A stretch of DNA of 64,000 bases from Cyrtodaria siliqua (GCA_037043455.1 JAWPHD010011471.1:1-64000), one strand, 5' to 3'. Numbered from the stretch's first letter, positions 51,870 through 64,000 are shown. A program made the numbers and translations. The notes: generated by a model not told the origin, from the letters alone.

Positions 51870-54420
51870 ATTCAAATGTCATAGGCATTTGACCGAAGCA
51901 CCACATATTCAGCTAAATAGTATATAGGGGTCACATAAATAGGAGAGAGGGAAAAAACCAACCTGGCTATTGTTTCTATTTTATTCTTTTTATTTTATTG
52001 TTTTATACTACAGGTCATGGCTGTCTTGAAGATATTAAACCAACAACAAGTTCTGCTAGTCAGCTTTGACGCTCATATGTTGGAAACGGCTGTACAGTAA
52101 CCTATGGGGAAATTAATTGTGGTTTGAGACCGTTAGTTCCTTAATAAGTGGTGCTTAGTTCTGAATTGTTACGTTAATTCAATACAAAATGTTATTAAAT
52201 ACATCTACTCATAATCAACGAGCCTTTTTTCAATGATCTTGACGACTTGATTTGCATTTCTTCGCGTTTATGCGGTTTTGATGGCAAATTCTGTGAATCT
52301 TTGTTTATACGTCTGATATTACTTTCCGTTTGTCGGCTAACATGTTTGATTCGTCACAAGGTGGTGTATTACACTGACATATATATCGAAGATAGCAGGC
52401 CAGTATTACGTCTCCATAGTTCCCTGAGACATATAAATGTTCATGTTAGAAGTCGTTAATAATGTGTAATTTAGAGAAATTGTGAAAATTACGACCGACG
52501 TAAGTCGTTTCTTAGTAACTTGTAACTTATTGAACTTAGTAGGTATGACTGAGGACACTGATAATTGTCTAATGCAGCATAAACAGGTTTAGACATATCT
52601 TGGTATAATAGCATTTCTATGCTGCTTTTAAAAGAAATAAACTGCCGAAATTAACTCATTTTCTACTGTTGTTTAAGAGACGTTGACCGTTGCATGTTTT
52701 ATCACTCCACAGACGTTTACCGTTTCACACAACGGAGTTGACCGTTGCTTTGTTGATACAACCATGTTTCTGTAAATGATATTTTAATCTATCAATAAGT
52801 ATATTTTGTCCACTCTTCATTTGTAAGACAATAGTAATACGATCATTCTTTAAATATATATTTCACAAGCCTTTAAAATGGTATTTTGAACGAAAAGTTT
52901 CTGCACAAGTAAAACAACCAGACGTTTAAGTATGTCTTTTGAAGAAAAAAATACGTGAGAAAGTTACACAAACAACAGAGTAACATAAAACATATTCACC
53001 GCGGATATTTTACAGCCATTGTCATGATCCTGGTATTTTAATTAAAACGTGTTTTTTGTGTTTCAAAAGAAGACACCTAATGTAACAGCAGGTTTTGAAT
53101 CGACGTTGACTGTTCCACGAACAGATGATGAGCCAATGGTATCGAGTCGGATGTCCCGTGGAATTTCCCTGTCCGAACCGAATACCCATGATTGATTCTT
53201 TTTTCTTGCATATCATTCGGGCCCAGGTACTTTTTCACGTTTCTTGCACGTTATTTAAACGGAAGTGATTCAGGATTAAACAAGTTAGAGAGAAAATTTT
53301 TTTACGTCAGTCGAGCCGAAAAGTATCAATTGCCTGCGCATTTATCGCAAACTCCACCTGCTAAAGAGTGGATTCCCTACCTGAGTCATAAATCCTAAAG
53401 CCACACTTAAAATATCGTAGTTTGCCCAAACCCGACCTTATTTTTCTCAGATGGGTAGGTAGGTAGGTAGCAAAATTCTTTTTTTCTTTTCGTTCATGTT
53501 CGTCTCATTATTTTGTGAATGCTATTTAAAGTTTAACTATTTGTATGGATTCTAAACACTACTGTTTGTACTTATTAAAGATGATTTTAGTATACTGAGT
53601 GTATCTTGTAATACTCAAAATCTTAACTTTGAACATAACGATTCTGTCTGGAACCATTGGTAAACCAAATTAATAAGGGTGTCTGATACTTTTTCACTGT
53701 CAAAGTACTACTCAAGTTTGACCAGAAGGCAATGTATATATGTCAAATTCCTTTTTTGCTCTAAATGTAAGAGAAAGCAAACTACTATCATTGGAAAGAA
53801 AATGAAATTTGTGATGGGATGTGGCATGAATGAAACTTGTATCTATAAATCTCTTCATGATATGAGTGTTTAAAGTTGGGAAATATTTTGTGAATTTTTC
53901 GCACTGTGCCATACTTTTGGTAGTGTCCAATCTATTTGTTATTAGGTCTGTGGACGGATTTACTATTTATTTCGAAAAAAATAGTTTATTATACGGGGAT
54001 TTTTATGGAGTAAAATGTAACAGCCGTTATGATCGGCAACATTTTAGACACACCCCTCATGCGCAATATTCTATTTAGTAAAGCTCCGCCCATTATCCAA
54101 TAAAAACCGTTAAAGGGCATATCATGAGATATTCCGAAGGGAATGTTAGTCATCGGAAAATGAAATGCAGCGTGTCAAATAAGATTCATCGCAGCAAATG
54201 CAATATAGATATTTAGTTTTAACAACTTTAGTCTTTACATAATTTACACGGATACCGTCATGGACATGGGACTTTAGCAGCCTTTTAACAATGAATATTG
54301 TGCTTTGGGAAGAAACAGAAACTGACAATAAATAACGGAACACAGTTGCCATTGTACAACACGCATGGTATTTCAGTGTGTTTGTTCATTGATTCACATG
54401 CTCGTAATTCAGACATTGTT
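51870..54420. other. AT-rich DNA, nothing assigned
   Basis: No repeat family or supported exon. A (GGTA)n run lies at 53,453-53,468. TTAAAGGGCATATCATGAGA near 54,110 is close to the terminus of the TTAA-flanked MITEs but has no partner end that I could find. Confidence 0.35.
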
Positions 54421-54479
54421 AGCGAAATGTAGTGATAAAAGCTCGTTTCATTTTCTGTAAGACAAACTCGATTGCAGTT

Positions 54480-54821
54480 ATGTTACGAAGAACCACGAAG
54501 AATGTTCAGAGGGGATTAATAAGGATACTATGGCAGGAACTAATTTTTCTGGCTGCTGTACAAGTAGTCCGCGTATTGAGTACACAATTCGTCATAGAAA
54601 CATTCCAAGCTGAATGTATGATTGGTGACCATGACCTCGTCTTGTGGAATAAGGCCTACACTGGATGCATCGATGAATGTCGCGCACGTGCCGAATGTGA
54701 GACAATTAACTTACATGTGAGACTGAGAATGTGTCGAATCCATATGCAGAATACTAGCACATTAATGCGATGTGAGGATGAAATAGGATTCGTGTTTTCG
54801 GAGAAGAAAAATTGGAAGCAG
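54480..54821 (+). CDS. First coding exon of a secreted PAN/apple-like protein
   Basis: 342 bp, 114 codons, from ATG at 54,480 to a phase-0 donor, AAGCAG followed by GTAATA. Residues 1-20 are basic and then ELIFLAAVQVVRVLSTQ forms a signal peptide or anchor. The rest has six cysteines (residues 46, 63, 67, 73, 85, 98) in TFQAECMIGD, GCIDECRARAECETINL and MCRIHM, the spacing of PAN/apple domains, which bind proteins or sugars outside the cell. An AG just before the ATG (GATTGCAG) is a possible acceptor, so a 5' UTR exon may precede. An upstream in-frame ATG at 54,432 exists but would move the signal peptide inward. Later exons were not found. Confidence 0.55.
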
Positions 54822-54829
54822 GTAATACT

Positions 54830-55320
54830 AAACCTTCGGTAGAAAAAGCGTCCACACAACCCAAAATGATCGATAAATATATAAAGTGTGTGGTCCCTAA
54901 ACAAAAATAAGGCCATAGGGGTAGATAGCTCATGTTAAATCTTTGTCATGCTAATTAATTGAGCCATAATCATAAGACATGTTTGACTTCAGGGTACTAA
55001 AGACCATCGCGGCGCGAGAGCCAATGGAGTGATTACAACAGCATGTGCAGAATCCCTGCTTTGAATGTTCATTCCTGTATTTTTGGTTAATGTGCCGTAA
55101 AAGCCATTTCAATCCACATATAAGTATCGAGTGCGCATGCTTCAGTATAAACAGAAATTCAATTTTAATTAATTTATGTCAATAAATCGTTTTCGATAAA
55201 TAGAATCCAACAGAGTTTGACATTTTTAAAATAAAAAACGAATCCATAATTAAAGGAATATTTATGTTTGTGCGTAAGGAGATAAATCACATTGATTGGT
55301 GCTTCAAGTTAACTATGACG
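54830..55320. other. Possible intron, nothing recognised
   Basis: AT-rich sequence behind the PAN exon donor; no further exon seen. Confidence 0.3.
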
Positions 55321-55329
55321 TTGTTTTTT

Positions 55330-55560
55330 TAGATCACCTGAGCCGAAGACTCAAGGTGGTCTATTGCAATCACTCTTCGTCCGTCGTCCGTCCATCGTCG
55401 TCGTTAACGTTTGCCTCAAACGACTTCTCCTCAGAAACCATTTTGCCAATTTTGACTAAACTTCACATGGATGATCCGTGGATGAATGCTTTTTACATTT
55501 GTTAAAATGTGGTCAGCGCGACATCCAAGATGGCCGCCATTACCATATATGGTCACAACC
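55330..55560 (+). repeat. Bivalve-type repeat with GATCACCTGAGCCGAAG head
   Basis: GATCACCTGAGCCGAAGACT, CAAGGTGGTCTATTGCAATC, CGTCCGTCGTCCGTCC, then CCATTTTGCCAATTTTGACT and ACTTCACATGGATGATCC. From pattern memory this is a very common repeat in bivalve genomes. It begins in what would be the intron of the PAN gene. Confidence 0.6.
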
Positions 55561-56985
55561 TTAAACAATATCCGCTGGACAGATTGCGACAGATGCCGAA
55601 ATGGTTTGAGGCCGAAACGTCTAGGTGCCGATTCGTCTAGGTGTCGAAATGGTTTGGTTTGAAATGGGGTGGTACGGCGAGGCGTGGTGTGGTCTGGCAA
55701 GGCTACCATATCCGTTCCGTTTCAAAAGAACCTTCACATGGTCTAATCTTCTATAAATTATTGATGATGTTAATTTGTTTTCTTCTAAATACTTACATAT
55801 TGGCTCCGTTATTTCCATTCAATCAAAAGAGAAATTGACTTAATCCTTGACTAATAATCACAATAATATTGAAAAGTAAAGCGGAGTTACTTGTATGGCG
55901 CGTGAGATCCGTTGAAGTAAACTATAAATTGTATTTTATGAGTTAACGGGTAAACTGTATTAGTCTGATTATTGAATGGTTAATGGATGTAACGGTAGTC
56001 AGAGTTTCTATGCATTGTTCTAAAGTCCTTAAATATCAATGCTTTTTAAACAAAATTTTGATAATGATAATAACATGTGATAAAATGCCATTGATAGAAC
56101 GTAGTAATTATAACTGTTCCACTGACATATATGTATTCATTCTCTAAATGAAGTATGTATGCTTGTTTGTACTCTTCTCTGAAATATTGTGTATTGTATT
56201 CCGCCTTGTTTATGCAATAAACTTGTTAATGTTATGCCAAATAAAAATATTTAATTGAATTGAATTGAATCTTTCTTTTTCATCCTATTTTGATAATTAT
56301 TCACCTTCATTAAACAGTCTGATTGAGTTGATGTCTACATTCGTTTTAAACATGACTGGTCGGTGACATAATTGTATACGTTGTTTGTTGTATTTGACAC
56401 TTATCAAGTCGAAATGTAAACATAAATGTCACATGCTTGTTTTCTTTCATAAATTTAATGAAAGGTGTGGCCTAATTTGAGATAAATAATTCCGTTCATA
56501 ATATAACATGACTGATAAGAGCCAAGGCATCAATATCCTTAAAAATCACACATGCTGATGTGATTTTTTTAAAAGAAGAGTTATATCTTAGCCCAATAAT
56601 ACGGTTTTTAATCAAATTATTTCTGCTACTATACAACTGCAATCGCAGCTATGAAGGACAGGTTCATGTAATTGTGTGTTTTTAGACTATTGTGTGACTA
56701 AATGCGCTACATGAAACTCGCATTTCAGGCGTGCCATGCATTCCTAAGGAATTGTATCGGTAATTACTGTTGTTTATGAGCATACAGACTAACCAGATTG
56801 TTAATCGATATTGCTACATTGTTTAACAAAAAGCCGTAACGTTTAGTTTACAGCGTTAAATATACACATTTTACGAAAATAACGACTACATATTTATGGG
56901 GACTAAACTGCGCGGGTGGTCAGTTGGCACTTCGGCTATTTGGTTTGTTGTATAGCAATTAATTAGTAAAGAAAGATACGCATAT
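55561..56985. other. AT-rich DNA, nothing assigned
   Basis: GAAACGTCTAGGTGCCGA and TTCGTCTAGGTGTCGAAATG near 55,615 form a small internal duplication. (GAATT)n near 56,255-56,275. No exon supported. Confidence 0.35.
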
Positions 56986-56989
56986 CGGT

Positions 56990-57900
56990 CAGGGAAAGCA
57001 GCATTCAAGACGACAGTCAACCACAAAACACAGAAAAAAACACGCAAACAGACAAACGAGAAAGCAAAAGTAATAACAAATGCAAACGACATCACAAACA
57101 CAAAAGGGTTGACAATAGGGCTACCGCCTTGGAACGGTCAGTGGCAACAAAGGCCACTGGGGGGGGGGGGGGGGGGGGGGGGGGGTGTTTAACCGGTTCT
57201 AGGTTGCACAAAACCTCACACTTACCCTACTGTCATCGCATTAAAACAGGACAGTGTAAATAAAGAAATCCCCGCCATGATCTAATCTCTAACCAACAAG
57301 GCAGCATCAAAAGGCAATATAAGTAAAACACAAATATGCTCGTGTAAAAACAATAGCCTAGAAAGCCACATGGAAGGTACTCAGTGACTTGGCAGAAGCC
57401 AGAGCAACAAGAGCATAAACCATTAGGGGCACGACAAGGACAAGAAAGATCATAGACAAACATAAACGCCACCGTCCCATTGGGCTTTAGGTAGGCGTCA
57501 TCATAGGGTCCACAGCCTGTCCGGTCATCGTACAATTAAAGAGGAAAGCATAGTGGCGAACTGTAAAAGGGTCCACCACCAAGCATGCAGTACGTTGCAA
57601 AATGATAGGGTCATAACCTCTTTTGATAAACTTTTTAACAAGTTTAAAAAAGATAGTATGAAAGTGATCATGACCAAGAATCTTACGAAGTCCGGTTATG
57701 ATAGTCCTTGTCGCAGAAGAGTCCTTAAATTACTTTATATTTGGAAAGAATATCAGGGTTACGATAATAACATTTTGCAAAGGTTTTATGAAGTTTATGG
57801 TAACGGTAACCCTGATTGAGTAGCTTTTTACTTATACAAAGATTACGAATATTAAAGTCCTCAACTCGAGTACAAGCTCTTGAAAAACGAATAAGTTGTA
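56990..57900 (-). mobile_element. RT element copy R7
   Basis: Reverse complement of the family at 20.2-21.6 kb from about SQLIRF of the RT C-terminus (57,895) to the tail end (56,990). Indels break the RT frame. The overlapping frame behind it stays open for 100 codons (57,535 to 57,233: MYDDRTGCGPYDDAYL, FVYDLSC, CSGFCQVTEYL). A run of about 26 G lies at 57,161-57,186 inside the tail. The plus-strand ORF at 57,553 is its antisense shadow. Confidence 0.85.
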
Positions 57901-59030
57901 TAATATATCAACAAGTTCTAGCACAGTATGATCTCAGTTTATCGTTCATTTACGGGAGCACAGACCTTTATGAAATTCATCTTAACATTTTGTTTCTTTT
58001 TTTTTCTTTCTTTTTTGCGTTTTTTTTTTTGGTTTTATTTAAAAAACTAAAAACATTTATGTTTATGCTTCTCTTGGATGTAAATTTTCCTTAGTAGCTG
58101 TATTTCTGTTTTTCCTCTTTGTTCGTTCGTTGGTTCATATCTATGTGTTTATTTGCTATCCTCCGCATGCGACGGAATGTATTTATCTAAGATTTATATG
58201 ATTTCAAAATTCCATATTTGAAGTGAATAAATTCATCAAATATAACATTATGTATGTGAAACTACAAAACTTTGTCGTTATAAATGTTACCATACTTGAT
58301 TACATGCAATTACTATTAAATAAACAGTATTAAACTCATTGAAATGAGCGTGTACTTTGCGCAGCTACGTGTTTAATCCGCGGAATGAACTTTTCATAAT
58401 ATGTCGATTCGTTAAAATTGTGTTGTGTATTTATATTAATTTTATCATATGTTTTAAGTTAATTTGTTATAACTGGTTTGTAGAACATCGCTATATACAT
58501 GCTGTATCAGCACAATAAAAGCAGTATATCGGTTTTTGCGCACATTATGACCTATTTATTTGTCGACGTGCCGTAAAACACCATTTATTCATTCTTTATA
58601 TCTGTAAAGTTTGTGTTAACCATTTAAACATTACGTTTGATTTGCATTAACTCGATTCTGAGAACCCGATCGTGATCACAATACAATATAAGCAATTGTA
58701 ATTGTTTAACCACTTATATTTAATGTGTATAGTCAACTCAAGTATTAATCCTCCGCCGTTCAGCGTGTCAGTTATTTCGATTACAGAATTAACACCCGGT
58801 ATACACACGCAGTAAGCGCGTCATTCAAGTCAGGCGCGGCGGCTGTTTATTCAGTCCACTTAAAGCAAGGTACCCAGTGTTAATCCCATTTATGCAAACA
58901 CGCTAAATATACATATAGCTATGTAACTCATTATTTATACAGCACCATGTATAGCTTAAAAAATCATCTCTATTGTAATAATTAAATAGTATGCATATGT
59001 TACGAAATAATGATATAGATTATTTATTTA
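57901..59030. other. AT-rich DNA, nothing assigned
   Basis: A T-rich stretch lies at 57,985-58,035. No exon, repeat family or transposon end was supported. Confidence 0.4.
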
Positions 59031-59035
59031 GCACG

Positions 59036-59870
59036 CCGTGTGTGTGTGTGTGTGTAGTTCTAAGGTTTATAGACCATCCGCCAACTAACACGACAAGGTA
59101 TCCCTGCCGCGATGGGCACAATAGAGTCTGGTCTTTCTAGATGAGTGTGTAGGTTGATCTGGTGCTGCTGTGTAGTGTAGTCGTTTCTCTTGTAGATGTG
59201 TAGTGTTGTGTCGCTGCTGCTCTGTGTAGATTCGCTGTGGCGGTGAAGTGGTCTGGCGAGGTGGTCTACTTCCGCTAAGGTGGTGATCCTAAATCCGCTA
59301 CAGGTCGGGTTCTCTGTTTGGGGCCACACCCATCACAGTATGACCACTGCGCCGCACACACCGCCCGACGTCCTTCCCCCTTGGTTGTCGAATGTAGGCC
59401 GAACGGGTCACTACTCCTTCCGGCCCGCGGACAAGACTTCCGGGATCTGTGGACGTCAGATGATGTGTGCTGTGATGGGACGCAGGAGACATCTTCACTC
59501 TCAGTCAATCAGCAAACATTCCGTTAATTCTGCAGACAAGTCAGTCCTATGCCTATTCAGTCTATTTGCAAGTAAAAACGGTTCCGGCCCCTCCGGCAAG
59601 GATCGACCCAATAGGTCAATCCTACATGTTTGCTGACAGTGCCAACTCTGCGACGTGCACGCGGTGAAGATATAGGTGGTTTATTTAGCGCGCCGGAATG
59701 TTTTATTGGTTAAATACTCTACAGTTTCATTGGTCAAACGGAAAAAAACGCAAACCCGTTTTTCTTCCGTTTGCTCAGTCACCGTTTACTGCAATCGGAA
59801 CTCTTCGCTAATTTCCGTACTCGGTAATAGTGGCTCGGAAAGTATTGGGTGCCGCTCAATGGTTTTTTGC
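59036..59870. other. GC-rich island of unknown nature
   Basis: Begins with a (GT)n run at 59,038-59,055 and is clearly richer in G+C and CpG than the surroundings up to about 59,650. Frames are open for 60-118 codons in several readings on both strands, as expected for a GC-rich stretch, and none shows a known domain. Behind it, two ATTGGT words (inverted CCAAT) stand 28 bp apart near 59,705 and 59,732. It could be a promoter-associated CpG island, or part of a retroelement (LTR or leader). I cannot decide. Confidence 0.35.
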
Positions 59871-61060
59871 ATCAAACTGCAGCATTTGGTTTAGACTGCT
59901 CCACAGCGCATGTCTCGTTCACTCAAACAAGCGACCGTCACAGGCCGATTTTGAAACGATGAATTTGATAGTGCATAAAGCGCATTTCAATTGCGATCAT
60001 GGCCAAGCGCCTGATCTACGTTCTATAAATAGATATGTAAGGTTGGGTTCTCCCTCAATATTGATTACACAATGCAGGCGCACCACTCAATCAAAAAACT
60101 ACCTAAGGGTTATTCAATTTCTGTAGATGATATACTAGAGGTGAAGACAAACGCTTTTTCATTATTTTTATTGTTTAAACCCAGGGGTGTATTCTGGGCT
60201 AAAGTATACAAAATTAATATAATCGGGATAGGGTGTGTGTGTGAGGGGGGAGGGGGGAGTGGGGTGCGTATAATTAGATATATACTATCTGGAATATCCC
60301 ATTCCTGCCTATTGTACAATAAGGGACAACAAGGGTCTAAAAACAAAAACAAATATTTGTATAGTGTGTGCTCAAGTTGCTAAGTAGCCAAGAAAGATAT
60401 ACAGTCGTCAATAATTGCATCAAAGAAAAGAGCGTAACTACCTGTATCTTTGGTGAAAATTCATTTAGGGCACCTGTATGTATGTAGAGCATCCGTACAC
60501 ATTGAGGGAAAAAAGATATACTAGTAACGTTTTTTTTATTTTTTAATTTTTTCCATATCAGGCTAATTTATCAACATTTTAGCGTCAAAACAGACCTGTA
60601 ATTTCTAGAGGGTATTTGGGCAATGGTCTCTCAGTTTTATCTACACGTATATAAATAATAAATAATAACACACTTTAATTTAAATGGCGCATAATATATA
60701 TATAAAGGCCTGCATTCTATCGAGTTTGCGGAGGCTTTTTTTTAGGAATAAACATTAAGGCGAAACGTTATTCTGAGTGTTATTACACCCACCCCAATCC
60801 TACTACTTTCAACTCCCTTTCCATTTTTGTGCTCTTTTAGATTTTTTACAATGTTTGTACCTGTGAAAAAAAAAGTTGTAGGATATTACTAATAACTAAT
60901 AACTGGGTGGATGCACACAAAAGCAAATATGCACTTATAATAACTTATTTCACCCACCCACCTTAGTGGCGATGGGACAGCAACGGGAGTATCCAAAGAA
61001 ATAGAAAAATGTTTAAATCCTAACCTAGGAAAAACATTTTACAGGGTAGTCTCATTGTTG
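59871..61060. other. AT-rich DNA, nothing assigned
   Basis: G-rich run near 60,243-60,260. No supported gene or repeat family. Confidence 0.35.
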
Positions 61061-61068
61061 GTATTATA

Positions 61069-61222
61069 CTAATCCGAGCCTTCTCTGACCTTATCAGCCC
61101 TTTTTACGATTTTGATATTTCATTTGCACCAGCAAGATTAAATATCGTAATCGCCACACACAAAAATAAATTAAGAAAAATAAAATAAAAAGGACTTTTA
61201 GGTCAGAGAAGGCTCGGATTAG
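61069..61222. mobile_element. 154 bp MITE with CTAATCCGAGCC ends, TATTATA duplication
   Basis: The left end CTAATCCGAGCCTTCTCTG is exactly inverted at the right as CAGAGAAGGCTCGGATTAG (22 bp arms). TATTATA flanks both sides (61,062-61,068 and 61,223-61,229). The inside holds TTTTTACGATTTTGATATTT. No coding capacity; the superfamily is not clear from a 7 bp duplication. Confidence 0.85.
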
Positions 61223-62350
61223 TATTATACCGGGTTCTGTCGTAAGTCAGTACCCCCAATGTCAACAGTGTTGGTCTAACTGCGCTCTTCACGCAATATT
61301 CGTTCCCACTTGTAACTGGTAAATAGTAACAAGAAAATGCAAAACCAGCAACAACTATTTTTATTCAAACTGTACAATGAAAAATAATTACTTGCAGAAT
61401 ACACATAAATTAAGATCCCGCATTTTATTAAAATCTGATTTTAGAATAAAGTCCAAATAATATTGGAAAATGTCCCTTTAATTTAAGTTGTATAATGTCC
61501 CTTTAATCCGGTTTTATTTTAAATCATGTCGACATCATCATTATAAACACTCATAAGTAACACCACCCAGTAAGGAATGAAACATGTTTGAAAGGTGATG
61601 TTGGGGAAGTGGAGGTGTATCTACTATTAGGCCATATAGGCCCGGGTCTATATATCAATTTGAAAAATGAAAAAAAAAAAATAATGAAGGAAAACAGCCC
61701 ACAAATGCTATAAAAACTGAAGCCAGAGGGGGTTGGGGGTCAACATTTGTTTATTTTATTTCAGTGTAAGTAATTCACTTTTGTGAAATGTTAATCTCAA
61801 ATTTGGCCAACAAATTATTTTTTCAAATACCACACAAGTTCTCTGTCCAAAACGCCAAAACACACCATTGCATACCTAAGTTTAAAAAAAGCCCCCGACC
61901 ATCACCCCTCTCCACCTCTTGTCAAGAAATGTTTTCTATTGGAGGTGATTTTTAGGTAAGCGCATGAAGTAATGAGGTAGGCTGCAAGGGATTTGCGAGG
62001 TGTGTTGGGTGGGGGTAGAGGAAAAATACACAGGAAGGTATTTCTGAGATTTTTATATATATATATGTATAAATCCATGGGGATATTTTGTAGATTTTTT
62101 AGGAGTTAGTGGTTGATGAAAAGCTTTCCTAGGGTAGTGTTTGTTTCTGTAAGCCTAGGATATTTTTTAGTAAAAAAACGTAAGTGGTATTTTTTTTACT
62201 TTGTATGTGCAGGGTCTAAATCCAGAGTGGGTGGAGGTGGGGTGGGTGAGTATTTTTCACTAGAATAGCCCTTTCCTTTCATTTCCGTCAAATCCTCAAT
62301 GTTACTCCGGCCGACAGCCCCCGCGCCTCCCACCCACCCTCAGCCCCATC
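61223..62350. other. AT-rich DNA, nothing assigned
   Basis: Two ATGTCCCTTTAAT words near 61,470-61,500 resemble the termini of the TTAA-flanked MITEs. Otherwise low-complexity and G-rich patches only. Confidence 0.35.
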
Positions 62351-62356
62351 CCTTCG

Positions 62357-62491
62357 CTAATCCGAGCAGGGAACCAGCACTTTTTACGATTTTGATATTT
62401 CATATTGCTGTGTAAAATGCAACAAAAAAAAAAAGAAAAAAAAAGAAAAGAATAAAAAAAATGTTTTTACGGTCAGAAAAGGCTCGGATTA
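62357..62491. mobile_element. Second copy of the CTAATCCGAG MITE
   Basis: Left end CTAATCCGAGC, then a changed segment, then TTTTTACGATTTTGATATTT as in the copy at 61,069; right end GGTCAGAAAAGGCTCGGATT. The middle is a long A-rich run. The left arm has lost the TTCTCTGACC part, so the inverted repeat is now short. Confidence 0.75.
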
Positions 62492-62499
62492 CCCCCCTC

Positions 62500-63630
62500 G
62501 CAACCCCTCATACTAAACATAAAATTCCTTGTATCCCTTATATGTCATTCAAACAGGGTAACACAGTAATACAGTTACATTCCATTTTCTTTTTATAATC
62601 AATCAATCAACACTTCACAATAAATCAAACTTAGTTGTTGATATGTCAGCTTCAACAGATTCAATCTCAAATAAATTACGCATACACAATATCAATACAC
62701 AATCTAATAATAGACGAACACAAGTTTGATGACGGGTTTCGTCCGATCATGTTTCACCAATGAATGCCTTCCAGTTTGGTCACGTGTAGTGGCTACTGAC
62801 AGTCGACTATTTTAATGACGGCTGTGGAGCAGTCTACATTTGGTTCGGTTTTCGATTGTAGCTCTCCGCAAAATAGTGCTCTTGAATATATTGTTGTATT
62901 GATGAAAATATTGCAGATTTGTGAAATATTTTGATCAATTTCTTGATATTTTATAGATATGACCGATAAATTATACTTTTTAACAAAATAAATCACCAAA
63001 TATGTGTAGTTGAAATCAAGACGTTTCGGTCCCAAACAGTTCGATCGGTCCCAAACAGTTCGTTCCATATAATGACTGATAGTTTGGAAGCATTTGTTGA
63101 GTTTTCCAAATTTATACTTTAATATACGGTTGAATTGAAGGGAAAGGAGGACGAGATATTGGAATTATGATTATATCATATTCTGGGAGTGATTGTTTAC
63201 CGTTTTGTCAGTCGAGAGTGATATGTCAGCTGCATGCATATATGAACTTGATATTGTATCAGTAAATCAATTAATACAACTCTAAACAAAGAAAGATATG
63301 GCTCATGAAGTCCATACTGACGTCCATGGTATTTGATATATTGTTAAATTACGCTTATATGGTCTGCAAGTAGTATATTTTTTCTCCAATCCACAGACTT
63401 TAGGGTACACCTTTGACACGAGGGTTAGTTTATTGCAAGATATAGATCTTCCACATATATCATCTAGTGAAAACATTCCAGATATCATATATTTAATATA
63501 AACAATATGAAAATAGTTTATTTAACACTATTACTATGTGATCAATGAATACATCAAATGTATTTATTATATAAGGGCTATATCAGTCTTTTCTAGAAGC
63601 ATCAAACATTTTTAAAATGTTTCAATTTCA
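62500..63630. other. AT-rich DNA, nothing assigned
   Basis: A small direct repeat GGTCCCAAACAGTTCG occurs twice at 63,029-63,061. The minus-strand frame at 62,793-63,068 spans it and has no domain. Confidence 0.35.
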
Positions 63631-63639
63631 ATCGGAGGC

Positions 63640-64000
63640 TCTTGTGTGTTTTACAAAAGATGGTGTACAGGAGGAATAACTTTTATCAATGACATTTTAA
63701 ACAAAAATGAAAATCTTTATTCATACATAGAATTGAATGAACACTATAATATACAGTCCAATTTTCTTGAATATAAAGGTATTATAACTGCTGTCAGGAA
63801 TTATTTGGAAAAACCTGAGTATTGTGCATCTAGCCTGTAGCAGCCAAACCCTATTCGTCCAATAATCCTATCCTTAATTCTACAAAATGAGAAAGGCTGT
63901 CGAAACATATATGACATCATGATTAGAAATAATGTATATCCCAAAGCATTAAGTAAATGGAAAAATGAAGTAGTTAGTGTTCCAAGCTTTTAATTTGAAA
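63640..64000 (+). mobile_element. LINE ORF2 fragment running off the window
   Basis: Frame from 63,646 reads KRWCTGGITFINDILNKNEN, then ELNEHYNIQSNFLEYKGII and a stop at about 63,838; the frame continues after it with PIRPIILSLIL and YPKALSKWKNEV. The pattern FINDIL.....SY.EL...YNI..NFL.Y is that of the C-terminal region of L1/Tx1-like LINEs, and it corresponds to the part at 2,760-2,890 of the minus-strand LINE. The copy is 5'-truncated. Confidence 0.7.

Noticed and set aside
57553..57819. Plus-strand ORF of 88 codons
   Set aside because: It is the antisense of the RT element copy on the minus strand, whose C-terminal reading is clear.
59060..59636. Several ORFs of 66-118 codons on both strands
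   Set aside because: Expected by chance in a GC-rich stretch; none has a recognisable domain.

Overview
The window is animal nuclear DNA: AT-rich, with spliced genes whose small exons have GT-AG borders, non-LTR retrotransposons, tRNA-derived SINEs, many terminal-inverted-repeat elements without coding capacity, and long minisatellites. The style of the dispersed repeats (CGTCCGTC-headed 165 bp units, ATGACCTTGACC motifs, SINE tails ending near a GTAAAACAC motif) suggests a marine mollusc, most likely a bivalve. That is an inference from pattern memory, not a database result.

Layout. 1-7.3 kb: a retroelement 3' end, a decayed SGNH-hydrolase ORF, and two different truncated LINEs joined head to head at about 4,050. 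7.4-10.6 kb: microsatellites, a 700 bp (AC)n/(GCAC)n tract and about 32 copies of a 47 bp minisatellite. 10.6-26.8 kb: mostly unannotatable AT-rich DNA with further copies of one reverse-transcriptase element (best copy about 20.2-21.6 kb), hAT-like and TA-flanked non-autonomous elements, a 165 bp tandem repeat and a 170 bp foldback. 26.8-33.1 kb: a host gene on the minus strand, visible as six small exons. 35.0-36.6 kb: a Harbinger-like element and an array of ACGCGT palindromes with CCAAT boxes. 38.0-47.2 kb: a second minus-strand host gene, a four-transmembrane protein resembling the MS4A/CD20 type, whose 6.3 kb intron holds a 3.6 kb 32/26 bp satellite. 49.5-51.3 kb: 34 bp and 18 bp minisatellites. 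54.4-54.8 kb: one plus-strand exon with a signal peptide and a PAN/apple-like cysteine pattern. 55-64 kb: bivalve-type repeats, a minus-strand copy of the reverse-transcriptase element, a GC-rich island, two copies of a CTAATCCGAG element and the start of another LINE fragment.

The host genes were found by reading splice borders and phase, not from long ORFs. The minus-strand gene at 26.8-33.1 kb encodes a possible ubiquitin-like domain in two exons, followed by at least four phase-0 exons of 18-29 codons that make an acidic, Thr/Pro/Ser-rich linker; two of them are clear duplicates. The four-transmembrane gene has a Gln/Met-rich N-terminal exon, two membrane exons with matching phases, and an in-frame TGA followed by 71 open codons carrying a PPPSY motif. 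Neither gene is complete here. No rRNA, CRISPR, prokaryotic operon or intact mobile element was found.
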